Positions 1-6,877 of a DNA stretch of 41,670 nucleotides are shown here, piece after piece. The position numbers and the translations under genes were made by a program. The stretch is from Aquibium carbonis (GTDB taxonomy: Bacteria > Pseudomonadota > Alphaproteobacteria > Rhizobiales > Rhizobiaceae): the NCBI RefSeq assembly GCF_003970795.1, contig NZ_RWKW01000017.1:1-41670 (forward strand), written 5' to 3'. Under the pieces are notes generated by a model that saw only the letters and a program-made list of their open reading frames with translations, had not been told where the DNA came from and searched no databases. Each line of letters opens with the position of its first letter. Positions within the stretch are counted from its first letter, which is position 1.

Positions 1-6
1 TCACGC

Positions 7-198
7 TCATTTTCCTCGCCGCCCCGAAGGACAAGGCCACCTCGTCGGCCAATCGCGCGCCCCCTTGCGCGGCGCATAGCCGCCGGGCAGGTCCGAGCGG
101 TCGAAATGATAGCGGTTGCCGTCGTCGCCATTGGCAAAGCCGATGCCCCGCTCGGCGTCGAAATAGAGAACTTCCCCCTGCACCGTCCGTCCTTTCAA
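7..198 (-). pseudogene. Cold-shock-domain protein, apparently frameshifted at its 3' end
   Basis: The first 45 or so residues read as an OB-fold cold-shock domain: a strand ending in EVLYFDAERGIGFANGDDG, then RYHFDRSDL. Such domains bind single-stranded nucleic acid. After the PRKGA motif the open frame turns into a Trp/Pro/Arg-rich tail unlike the family. An adjacent frame continues plausibly as GARLADEVALSFGAARKMSV and runs off the window. The switch lies at a five-G run near 59-64, so a one-base indel, real or from sequencing, would explain it. The ATG start at 198 is preceded by a G-rich stretch. The gene may originally have carried a C-terminal membrane or DUF1294 part outside the window. 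I see the domain directly; the frameshift is inference. Confidence 0.5.
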
Positions 199-266
199 GG
201 CCTGCCGCCCCGAGGAGGAAAATCCGGCGCAGGACGGGTCCTGTCAACCGACCTCCGGCCGCCGGC

Positions 267-746
267 TTACAGAAAGCCGATGAAGCGGCCGGCGACGAGG
301 GCGGCCGGCCACAGGACCAGCGATGCGACCGCCGAGAGACGTTCGGCGGCCGAGAAGCCGTCCTGGCCGGCAAGGCCAGAGTGACGGGGGGCGCGCAGGA
401 ACAGCGCCAGATTGACACCGGCCAGCGCGATGAGCGCGAGCTTGACCTGAAACGCCGGATTGAACGCGTATTCGCTGGCACGGATCGAAAACAACGCGAC
501 ACCGGTCAGGACCGCGCCGAAAAAGGCGAAGCCCGCAACCGGCCTCATCGTGGCGACGAAGGCGCGTCCGTCGAGCCGCGAAAGCCGACCGAGCACCCGC
601 AGGTCCATCAGCATGACCGCGGCGACCAGCATGCCGATCGACAGGATGTGCAGAGCGTTGACCATCGGATAGGCGACGAAGGACGTGCGCAACGCGACCG
701 CCGGCGGCAAGCCTTCGATGGCCCGCAGCACGTCGAGGAGCGGCAT
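267..746 (-). CDS. DUF6644-type integral membrane protein
   Basis: A 159-residue hydrophobic protein with about four membrane segments: around MVNALHILSIGMLVAAVMLM, AGFAFFGAVLTGVALF, VKLALIALAGVNLALF and ASLVLWPAALVAGRFIGFL. The layout and the motif near ALHILSIGML match the DUF6644 family of inner-membrane proteins of unknown function. I chose the ATG at 746, with GAAGG 11 bases upstream; a TTG at 755 would add three residues. It lies 39 bases downstream of the DUF6152 gene on the same strand. These two families commonly occur side by side, so they probably act together in the envelope. No function is known. Confidence 0.72.
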   Translation of the reverse strand: MPLLDVLRAIEGLPPAVALRTSFVAYPMVNALHILSIGMLVAAVMLMDLRVLGRLSRLDGRAFVATMRPVAGFAFFGAVLTGVALFSIRASEYAFNPAFQVKLALIALAGVNLALFLRAPRHSGLAGQDGFSAAERLSAVASLVLWPAALVAGRFIGFL

Positions 747-785
747 CGCATCCAAGGCCTTCGTCCCGCCTCCCCCCCGTCGCGC

Positions 786-1175
786 TCAGGACGGGGCGCG
801 GTAGGGGTAGACGTCGTAGGTCTGGCCGTTGACGATGAGACGCACCGCCTTCATGCGGTTCTCGCCCTCGTCCTGCGAGCGGTTGCCGATGGCGGTGACC
901 TCGTCGCCCACGCTGGCGACACCCTCCGCAAATCCGGCGGCGATGGTGCGCGACGGCGGCGCCAGCTCGACGCGCCAGATGTCGCCCTCGACGTCGACGT
1001 CGATCGTGGCGTGCGGATTGCCGATGTAGATGTCGGCGATCACGCCCTCGAGCTGGAAGAAGCCGTCCTGTGTCCACGACCAGCCGTGATGTGCAAGCGC
1101 GGCCACCGGCGCCAGCGTGGCGAGGACGAAACCGGCCGCAAGGCCACGCAGCCGCCAGGATGAGATGTCGATCAT
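786..1175 (-). CDS. DUF6152 family exported protein
   Basis: A 129-residue protein with a signal peptide (hydrophobic stretch about residues 8-28 ending VAALAHHGW). The mature part begins with HHGWSWTQDGFFQLEGVI and continues with GNPHATIDVDVEGDIWRVELAPPSRT, typical of DUF6152. The fold is a small beta-barrel, probably periplasmic, with the His pair at the mature N-terminus. The ATG at 1175 has a good ribosome site (GGGAAGG, about 7 bases away). It is the upstream gene of a two-gene unit with the DUF6644 membrane protein. The function is unknown; metal binding through the N-terminal His residues is only a guess. Confidence 0.8.
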   Translation of the reverse strand: MIDISSWRLRGLAAGFVLATLAPVAALAHHGWSWTQDGFFQLEGVIADIYIGNPHATIDVDVEGDIWRVELAPPSRTIAAGFAEGVASVGDEVTAIGNRSQDEGENRMKAVRLIVNGQTYDVYPYRAPS

Positions 1176-1347
1176 TGCCGTTCCTTCCCGAAGAGAGGTT
1201 TCCCCCTGCAGATGGGTCGTCTTGCCGGCGGGTCAAATCACGCCGGGTTGATGACGGCGCTGGCCTGGCCCGGCGCGTTTGCATCTTGAAGGGCGCATCG
1301 CTAGATCGGACGCGACCCGCGCGAAGGGCGACAGGGAGCGTTCGGAC

Positions 1348-2298
1348 ATGATTTCACGCGAAACGGTGACGGCGCAGGCCGAGCGGCTGGGGCGATCGGC
1401 TGTCTTGCTGGCGAACCGAACCAGGGATGCCGCCGCGCCGCGTCTGAAGCTCCTCGCCTTCAACACGTCGGCGGCCTTCCGTTTTGCCCGCCGCCGGCTG
1501 GAGGCACGGCCCGCATTGCGCGACCGCCATGAGCCGTGGCGTCGTTTCGCGGTGGTGACGATCGCCCTGGTGGCCTTCGCGGCCGCCTATTTCGATCCCG
1601 TTTTTGCGGCCGTGCCGCGTGCATGGCGGAGCCCCGTCCACGGGCTCGGCCAGACGATCACCGATTTCGGACTTTCGGGGCCCTACCTGATCCCCCTCGC
1701 GATCTTCCTGATCTGGACCGCGACCGTCGACTGGTCGGCCTTCGCGCGGCGCTCGCGGCTGCACCTGTTCAACGGGACGGCCGCGGCCTGGTACGCCTTC
1801 ATCTCGATCGCCGGATCGGGCCTGCTGGTGACGCTGCTGAAGCAGCTGTTCGGCCGCGCCCGGCCGAGGCTGGCCGGTGAGCTGGGCGCCTTCCATTTCG
1901 ACCCCTTTTCGTTCGATGCCGCGCATCTGAGCTTCCCGTCGGGCCATGCGACCACGGTTGGCGCGGTATGCTTCTGCATCGCGATCCTGTTTCCGCGCCT
2001 GCGGCTGGCCGCCATCATCGCCGCGCTCTGGTTCGGGTTCTCGCGCTCGGTGGTCGGCGCCCACCACCCGAGCGACGTGGTCGCGGGCCTCCTGATCGGC
2101 GGCTGGTTCGCCTATTGGGTGGCGATCCGCTTCGGCAAGGCCGGGCTGGTCTTCCTGCTGCCGGAGGGACGCTTGCCGCAAAGACGCCGATCGTTCCACC
2201 TGCTGCCGCTCGACGCGCACCGGAGGTTCAGGCGGTTCGTCCACCGGACGGAGGCGCAGGCGCACCGCCTGTCGGGAAAGCGTTTCGACGGGCTCTGA
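1348..2298 (+). CDS. PAP2 superfamily membrane phosphatase
   Basis: A 316-residue membrane protein of the type 2 phosphatidic acid phosphatase superfamily, which removes phosphate from lipid or isoprenoid phosphates at the outer face of the inner membrane. All three active-site motifs are present: K165...R172-P173 (KX6RP), PSGH at 197-200, and SRSVVGAHHPSD (SRX5HX3D) shortly after. About five membrane segments surround them. The N-terminal 70 residues are basic and cytosolic, and the Arg-rich tail after the last segment is longer than usual. I took the ATG at 1348 (GGGAG 8 bases upstream) rather than a TTG at 1279. Possible substrates include undecaprenyl diphosphate or lipid A phosphate; the sequence alone does not decide. 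Confidence 0.85.
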   Translation: MISRETVTAQAERLGRSAVLLANRTRDAAAPRLKLLAFNTSAAFRFARRRLEARPALRDRHEPWRRFAVVTIALVAFAAAYFDPVFAAVPRAWRSPVHGLGQTITDFGLSGPYLIPLAIFLIWTATVDWSAFARRSRLHLFNGTAAAWYAFISIAGSGLLVTLLKQLFGRARPRLAGELGAFHFDPFSFDAAHLSFPSGHATTVGAVCFCIAILFPRLRLAAIIAALWFGFSRSVVGAHHPSDVVAGLLIGGWFAYWVAIRFGKAGLVFLLPEGRLPQRRRSFHLLPLDAHRRFRRFVHRTEAQAHRLSGKRFDGL

Positions 2299-2328
2299 TT
2301 GACTTTGCGGCACGGTTGTGGCTATGAG
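2299..2328 (+). promoter_or_regulatory. Likely sigma-70 promoter for the asd leader transcript
   Basis: TTGACT at 2299-2304 and TATGAG at 2323-2328 are separated by 18 bases. Transcription would then start near 2335, just before the GGAG at 2341, leaving an untranslated-plus-leader RNA of about 247 bases ahead of asd. It sits immediately after the PAP2 stop codon. The boxes are seen in the sequence; promoter activity is inferred. Confidence 0.5.
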
Positions 2329-2350
2329 CAGCACGTTTGCGGAGCATGAC

Positions 2351-2476
2351 ATGCGCGGCCTGACCATGGCGTTTCTTTCCTTCGGCCCGACCGGCTTCCT
2401 TGCCGGCTTCGGCCGCATGCGCGCGCTCGTCTCCCCCACCAAAACCGCGGCCAAAACGACGACCACCACGGTCTGA
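2351..2476 (+). CDS. Candidate threonine/lysine-rich leader peptide upstream of asd
   Basis: A 41-codon ORF starting at ATG 2351 with GGAG seven bases upstream. Its last twelve residues read TKTAAKTTTTTV: seven Thr and two Lys just before the stop. It lies 105 bases upstream of asd, which makes the common precursor of threonine, lysine and methionine. That is the architecture of an attenuation leader such as the enterobacterial thr leader. An in-frame ATG at 2324 would overlap the predicted -10 box, so 2351 is preferred. There is no T-tract terminator downstream, so a classical terminator/antiterminator switch is not evident. It could also be a chance ORF; coding by conservation has not been tested. 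Confidence 0.45.
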   Translation: MRGLTMAFLSFGPTGFLAGFGRMRALVSPTKTAAKTTTTTV

Positions 2477-2489
2477 CCACCTCGGCCTG

Positions 2490-2573
2490 CTCGCCCCTCT
2501 CCCGGGTCCGGCCCGGGGAAAATCCGCCAAGGCCGGCGGGTTCACCAATCCAGGCGAGAGGCGAGGACAGGAG
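2490..2573 (+). promoter_or_regulatory. asd: Structured 5' leader RNA ahead of asd
   Basis: Between the leader-peptide stop and the asd start the RNA can fold into an outer stem. Bases 2490-2501 (CTCGCC, two bulged C, TCTC) pair with 2556-2565 (GAGAGGCGAG), enclosing two small hairpins: CCCGGG/CCCGGG at about 2501-2517, and CCGCC/GGCGG at about 2524-2539. The closing stem ends at the asd ribosome site (GGACAGGAG, 2565-2573), so folding could affect translation initiation. No U-run follows either hairpin. The pairings are seen by eye and no folding energy was computed. Confidence 0.4.
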
Positions 2574-2581
2574 TTTCCAAG

Positions 2582-3616
2582 ATGGGTTTCAAGATCGCAG
2601 TGGCCGGCGCGACCGGCAATGTCGGGCGCGAGATGCTCAACATTCTCGAGGAGCGCGGCTTTCCGGCGGACGAGGTCGTGGCGCTGGCGTCGCGCCGCTC
2701 GATGGGCACGGAAGTGTCCTATGGCGACAGGACGCTGAAGGTGAAGGACCTCGCGAACTACGACTTCTCCGACACCGACATCTGCCTGATGTCGGCCGGC
2801 GGCAACGTCTCCAAGGAATACTCGCCGAAGATCGGCCGGCAGGGCTGCGTCGTGATCGACAACTCCAGCGCCTGGCGCTACGACCAGGACGTGCCGCTGA
2901 TCGTGCCGGAGGTGAACCCGGACGCCATCACCGGCTTCACCAAGAAGAACATCATCGCCAACCCGAACTGCTCGACCGCGCAGCTGCTGGTGGCGCTGAA
3001 GCCGCTGCATGACGCAGCCACCATCACGCGCATCGTCGTGTCGACCTACCAGTCGGTGTCGGGCGCCGGCAAGGACGGCATGGACGAGCTCTTCACGCAG
3101 ACCCGCGCGGTCTATGTGGCCGATCCGGTCGAGAGCAAGAAGTTCACCAAGCGCATCGCCTTCAACGTCATCCCCCACATCGACGTCTTCATGGAAGACG
3201 GCTACACCAAGGAAGAGTGGAAGATGATGGCCGAGACGAAGAAGATGCTCGACCCGAAGATCAAGCTCACCGCGACCTGCGTGCGCGTGCCGGTCTTCAT
3301 CGGGCACTCGGAAGCCGTCAACATCGAGTTCGAGAAGCCGATCTCGGCCGATGAGGCACGCGAGATCCTGCGCGAGGCGCCGGGCTGCCAGGTGATCGAC
3401 AAGCACGAGGACGGCGGCTACATCACGCCGGTCGAATCGGCCGGCGAGGATGCGACCTTCATCTCGCGCATTCGCGAGGACATCACGGTCGAGAACGGCC
3501 TGTCGCTCTGGATCGTCTCCGACAATCTGCGCAAGGGCGCGGCCCTGAACGCCATCCAGATCGCCGAACTGCTGGTGGCGCGCGGCCTGATCCAGCCGAA
3601 GAAGAAGGCGGCCTGA
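2582..3616 (+). CDS. asd: Aspartate-semialdehyde dehydrogenase
   Basis: A 344-residue cytosolic enzyme that reduces beta-aspartyl phosphate to aspartate semialdehyde with NADPH. This step is shared by lysine/diaminopimelate, threonine and methionine synthesis. The N-terminal Rossmann motif GATGNVG is at 9-15, the catalytic cysteine C130 lies in NPNCSTAQ, and the active-site histidine H242 in FIGHSEA. Length and motifs match the family from end to end. The ATG at 2582 follows AGGAG with 9-base spacing. It is preceded by a possible leader peptide and structured RNA and is followed by a convergent gene, so it is probably monocistronic. Confidence 0.97.
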   Translation: MGFKIAVAGATGNVGREMLNILEERGFPADEVVALASRRSMGTEVSYGDRTLKVKDLANYDFSDTDICLMSAGGNVSKEYSPKIGRQGCVVIDNSSAWRYDQDVPLIVPEVNPDAITGFTKKNIIANPNCSTAQLLVALKPLHDAATITRIVVSTYQSVSGAGKDGMDELFTQTRAVYVADPVESKKFTKRIAFNVIPHIDVFMEDGYTKEEWKMMAETKKMLDPKIKLTATCVRVPVFIGHSEAVNIEFEKPISADEAREILREAPGCQVIDKHEDGGYITPVESAGEDATFISRIREDITVENGLSLWIVSDNLRKGAALNAIQIAELLVARGLIQPKKKAA

Positions 3617-3668
3617 CCGGCTGCTGGCAGGGCCGGACTCCACCCTCGACATCGACGCCCGAGGCGGG

Positions 3669-3688
3669 GCAGGCGGAACGCCGCCTGC
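3669..3688. terminator. Hairpin between convergent asd and extensin-like gene
   Basis: A perfect 8-base-pair inverted repeat, GCAGGCGG/CCGCCTGC with an AACG loop, sits between two convergent stops and abuts the stop at 3689. It lacks a T-tract on either side, so if it terminates transcription it does so weakly or with Rho. Confidence 0.4.
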
Positions 3689-4531
3689 TCACTGGCAGAG
3701 CCGAAAGCCGCTGCGGCGCGCGGCGACGTCCAGGTGCAGGTGATCGTCGTGGAAGGCGTCCGATCCCGGACCGAGCACGGTGGTGAAGTGCAGGCAGGCG
3801 CCCGCCTGCACCGTGCGCTGGAAGGCTTCCTCGATGTTGCCCTGGCCCTTGCGCGGGACGATCGTCAGCGGCTCGTGGCCGTCGAACAGGAAGCGGCTGA
3901 TGTCGATGGCGCCGCCCGTTGCGTGTTCCGATATTCTGGCACCCGGCTGGCCGTTGCGACCCCGGCAGACATAGGTCGAGGCGTGCGCGAGACCCGTGAG
4001 CGCAACGCCTTCGCCGAGCGCGCGTGCGGCCGGCTGCGCCACGTCGCGCACCCAGCGCGCCGTGGCCAGCGCGACCGGGCAGGTCACCTGCGTGTCCGGC
4101 TCCAGCGTGACGCCGGGCGCCGGTTCCGGCAGGTCGTAGGGCTGCGGCACCCCGCAGCCGCCCTCCCCCTCGATCGGGTCCAGCCGCATGAACACCGCGC
4201 CGAGGCGGGTGAGTTCGGCTTCGCAGGCCGCGAGCTCGGCGTCCGACAAGGGTTCGGGCGGCGGCGCATCGGCGATCGGGTCGGGCTTTTTCTCGGCTGC
4301 GTCGGGAACGGCCTCGTCATCCTTTGCCTGATCGGCTTCGGCCTCGTCGTCCGGCGGCGTGGTCTCGTCCGGGCTGGCCGGCGCGGCGGGACCGGCGTCC
4401 GGTTCGGCTGGCGAGCGCGCCTCGGCCGGTCGCGGATCGTCGGTCGGCAGCGGCGCCTCGTCCGGGAGGTCGACGGCCGCCATCACGAGGAGAAGTGCGG
4501 GCAGCAGGAAGAGACCCTTGGAAAACCGCAT
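3689..4531 (-). CDS. Extensin-like C-terminal domain protein, exported
   Basis: A 280-residue protein. A signal peptide (MRFSKGLFLLPALLLVMAAV) is followed by a low-complexity linker of about 90 residues rich in Pro, Ala, Asp and Glu. The Extensin-like_C domain then starts near ELAACEAELTRLGAVF. Family marks include the paired cysteines (EGGCGVPQPYDL, VTCPVALATA, TYVCRG, AGACLHF, FRLCQ) and the motif SEHATGGAIDISRF, which resembles D,D-peptidase/hedgehog-like zinc folds with DDHLHLDV near the end. It is probably periplasmic and may act on peptidoglycan, though that role is not proven for the family. I chose the ATG at 4531 because it begins the signal peptide; the TTG at 4609 adds an unlikely extension. 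Confidence 0.85.
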   Translation of the reverse strand: MRFSKGLFLLPALLLVMAAVDLPDEAPLPTDDPRPAEARSPAEPDAGPAAPASPDETTPPDDEAEADQAKDDEAVPDAAEKKPDPIADAPPPEPLSDAELAACEAELTRLGAVFMRLDPIEGEGGCGVPQPYDLPEPAPGVTLEPDTQVTCPVALATARWVRDVAQPAARALGEGVALTGLAHASTYVCRGRNGQPGARISEHATGGAIDISRFLFDGHEPLTIVPRKGQGNIEEAFQRTVQAGACLHFTTVLGPGSDAFHDDHLHLDVAARRSGFRLCQ

Positions 4532-4639
4532 GATCGGCGCCCCCCCCTCGATCGGATGTGAGAAGGCAACGCGCAGGGACCGGATTGGCTCCCGCGACGG
4601 CGCCTGCAACGCCGATCGACCGGCCGGGCGCGTGAAGCC

Positions 4640-4792
4640 TCAGAAATCGAAGAACGCGCTGCCGAGCCAGTAGGCCGCGACGACGAGCAGGAGCGGCAGC
4701 GACAGGTCGACGATGCGCCGCCCGAACCCCTTCAGCGGCCTGTTGGCGGGCGCAGCCGGCCGCTCCGGTTCCCAGCCGATGTTCTTGGTCAT
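4640..4792 (-). CDS. Small single-span membrane protein, 50 residues
   Basis: A short gene, easily missed, with an excellent ribosome site: AGAGGAGG about 8 bases before the ATG at 4792. The first 28 residues are charged and Pro/Ala-rich (MTKNIGWEPERPAAPANRPL...), followed by GRRIVDL and one transmembrane helix (LSLPLLLVVAAYWLGSAFF). The positive-inside rule predicts a cytosolic N-terminus and a very short periplasmic end. No function is recognised. It lies 108 bases upstream of the extensin-like gene on the same strand and could be co-transcribed. A TTAACCAT element stands about 60 bases upstream. Confidence 0.75.
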   Translation of the reverse strand: MTKNIGWEPERPAAPANRPLKGFGRRIVDLSLPLLLVVAAYWLGSAFFDF

Positions 4793-4850
4793 GCGACGGC
4801 CTCCTCTGGTGGCTCCCCGTCATTCCTGCGATGACGGTAGCGAAACCGGA

Positions 4851-4858
4851 TTAACCAT
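4851..4858. promoter_or_regulatory. Possible CtrA half-site
   Basis: TTAACCAT matches the 8-base half-site often reported for the alphaproteobacterial cell-cycle regulator CtrA. It lies about 60 bases upstream of the 50-residue membrane protein. No second TTAA stands at the 7-base spacing, so the assignment is weak. Confidence 0.25.
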
Positions 4859-4980
4859 TGCTTGTCGGGACCGCGCAAAACTTGCCGACGGGCCGACGAG
4901 GCCCGAAATCCGGCGCGCGGGAACTCAAGCCGGATCAGACGCGCGAGGGAGAGGTGGTCGGGCCGAAGGCGCCGACGCGC

Positions 4981-5928
4981 TCAGGTGCCGATGTCGTCGT
5001 CGGACCGGCGCTTGTGGGCCGCCAGCGCCATCAGCCGGCGATCGCGCCAGACCTGGCGCTCCGCCAGGCGGTCGGCCGGGAGTTTCGCGCGGCGATCGGC
5101 CTCGACCGTCTCCAGCACGGGGCCGGCCCAGTCCACCCGCCGCTGCATCTGGTGAAACATGGTCTCGTAGATGCCCTGGTAGCGCTCGACATAGTCGCGC
5201 ACGCCGGCCGGCGCGTTGAGGTCGATCGTCTCGAACGGTCCCATGAACGACCAGCGCAGGGCGAGCCCGTCGCGGATGCCGATGTCGACGTCCTCGATGC
5301 TCGCATAGCCGTCGCCAACCAGCCGGAACGCCTCCTCGAGCAACGCGCCCTGCAGCCGGTTCATGATGAAGCCGTCGAGTTCGCGCTTCATCACCAAAGG
5401 GGCGTGACCGGCAGCCACGAGCAGCGCCCGCGTGCGCTCGACAGTCTCGGCCGAAGTCCAGGGCGATGGCACCACCTCGGCCGCCGGGATGAGATAGGGC
5501 GGGTTGAGCGGATGCACGACGAGGCAGCGATGGCGCCCGGCGAGATGCTCGGTGAAGCTCGACGGCAGCAGCGCGGACGTGGAACTCGCGATCACCGCGT
5601 CCGGTGGAGCCAGTCCGTCGATCAACGAGAAGACCTCGCGCTTGACGTCGCGCTTTTCAGGCGTGTTCTCCTGGACATGGTCCGCGCCGGCCAGCGCCTG
5701 GCCGATGTCGGACGTGACGGATATCCGCGAAAGAACCGCTTCGGGCGACTGCCCGCGCAACAGGTCGTTGCCCTGCAGATCGCCGAGCACGCCCTCGATG
5801 AAGCCGAGCGCACCCTCGGTCGCCGCAGCGACCTGGTCCCACATCGCCACCTCGTTGCCTGCCCGCGCGAAACTGATCGCCCAGGCGCGCCCGATGAAGC
5901 CGCTGCCGATGATCGCAATTCTTGCCAT
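4981..5928 (-). CDS. 3-hydroxyacyl-CoA dehydrogenase family protein, lambda-crystallin type
   Basis: A 315-residue NAD-dependent dehydrogenase. The N-terminal Rossmann motif is GSGFIG (8-13), the substrate-binding SSTSAL is at 115-120, and the catalytic His139 lies in HPLNPPYLIP. The helical C-terminal domain contains ELDGFIMNRLQGALLEEAFRLV. The HPLNPP and DGLALRWSFMGPFETIDLN stretches resemble CRYL1 (L-gulonate 3-dehydrogenase) and carnitine 3-dehydrogenase more than FadB-type enzymes, so the substrate may be a free hydroxy acid rather than a CoA ester. The ATG at 5928 has GGAGG 7-8 bases upstream. It is the last gene of the P450 operon, 58 bases behind the hydrolase. Confidence 0.85.
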   Translation of the reverse strand: MARIAIIGSGFIGRAWAISFARAGNEVAMWDQVAAATEGALGFIEGVLGDLQGNDLLRGQSPEAVLSRISVTSDIGQALAGADHVQENTPEKRDVKREVFSLIDGLAPPDAVIASSTSALLPSSFTEHLAGRHRCLVVHPLNPPYLIPAAEVVPSPWTSAETVERTRALLVAAGHAPLVMKRELDGFIMNRLQGALLEEAFRLVGDGYASIEDVDIGIRDGLALRWSFMGPFETIDLNAPAGVRDYVERYQGIYETMFHQMQRRVDWAGPVLETVEADRRAKLPADRLAERQVWRDRRLMALAAHKRRSDDDIGT

Positions 5929-5986
5929 GAAAATCCTCCCCGTAGCATGCCCGAGGTAGCGCGGCGGCAGCCCCGTTGTCGACCCG

Positions 5987-6877
5987 CTATGGAGCGACCT
6001 TGGCCCTGTTCGTGGCGTAGTCGAGAAAGCCCTGCACGATCATGTGCTGGTCGCGGGTGGCCAGAAGCGGCGGATGCTTGCCGGCGAGGCTGTCGAAGAC
6101 CGTGATGTCGCGCCCGCTGTTGCGCAGCATCTCGATCGTCGCCGGATCGCGATGCCAGCTGTCGACGCCGTAGAGCATGGCCACGGGGCCGTTCATGCCG
6201 AGGATGTTGTCGGTGAGATCGAAGCGGGCGCCGGAATTGTCGCGAATCACGTCGGCGATGACCGGATCGATCTTGAAACGATAGCGCGACCCCTCTTGGC
6301 GGACGTAATTGTCGCCGAAGAACGCGGCATCCAGGCTGGCCGGAAGGGGACCGAGCGTCCTGTCGAGCAGGGCATGTCCCCAGCGCCCGGCCTCGTCCAG
6401 GCTGTCGAACTCGGCGTTGCACATCTCGATCAGGTGGTCGCGGAACTCCAGGTTGGCGCCGCTGCTGGTGGCCGGGATGTCATTCAGGATCAGGCCATCG
6501 AATTTTTCCCGGAAGGCCTGGACATACATAATCGCCATGATGCCGCCCCATGACGTGCCGAGCAGGAACCGGGGCCGGCCGGGGAACGCGCTGAACACGG
6601 CGTGCAGCGCATACATCATGTTGCGCGGCGAATAGACCTCCTTCTGGCCGAAATACGTGCTCTCGCCACGGCCGATCAGATCGGGCACGACGACACGGTA
6701 GCCGTTGCGGGCCAGATGTTCGGCGATGAAGCCGTACTCGCTGCCGATGTGACCGATGAAGCCCGGCAGGCAGAACAGCACCGGCGCATCGCCGGACGGC
6801 GACCACACCCGAACCCTCATCGTGCCGACGAGGGAGCCGAAACGGATGGCGATGTCGTGCTGGGTCTTGCTGATCAC
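5987..6877 (-). CDS. Alpha/beta-fold hydrolase
   Basis: A 296-residue alpha/beta hydrolase. The nucleophile elbow is GTSWGG at 107-112 (Ser109), the oxyanion region CLPGFIG around 36-42, and a likely catalytic His in LAGKHPPLL near the end. The family includes esterases, lactonases and C-C hydrolases, and the substrate cannot be read from sequence. It starts with GTG at 6877, which overlaps the stop of the preceding HlyC-like gene (GTGA), so the two are translationally coupled. Context in a P450 operon suggests it acts on an oxidised or acylated small molecule. Confidence 0.82.
   Translation of the reverse strand: MISKTQHDIAIRFGSLVGTMRVRVWSPSGDAPVLFCLPGFIGHIGSEYGFIAEHLARNGYRVVVPDLIGRGESTYFGQKEVYSPRNMMYALHAVFSAFPGRPRFLLGTSWGGIMAIMYVQAFREKFDGLILNDIPATSSGANLEFRDHLIEMCNAEFDSLDEAGRWGHALLDRTLGPLPASLDAAFFGDNYVRQEGSRYRFKIDPVIADVIRDNSGARFDLTDNILGMNGPVAMLYGVDSWHRDPATIEMLRNSGRDITVFDSLAGKHPPLLATRDQHMIVQGFLDYATNRAKVAP

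Noticed and set aside
2501-2517. CCCGGG/CCCGGG hairpin as an intrinsic terminator for the asd leader
   Set aside because: It is followed by AAAAT, not a T-tract, so it cannot be a classical terminator on this strand.
2228-3652. Long minus-strand open frame opposite asd and its leader
   Set aside because: It is a GC-rich antisense shadow of asd: Arg/His/Asp-rich, without family motifs, and it overlaps a certain gene.
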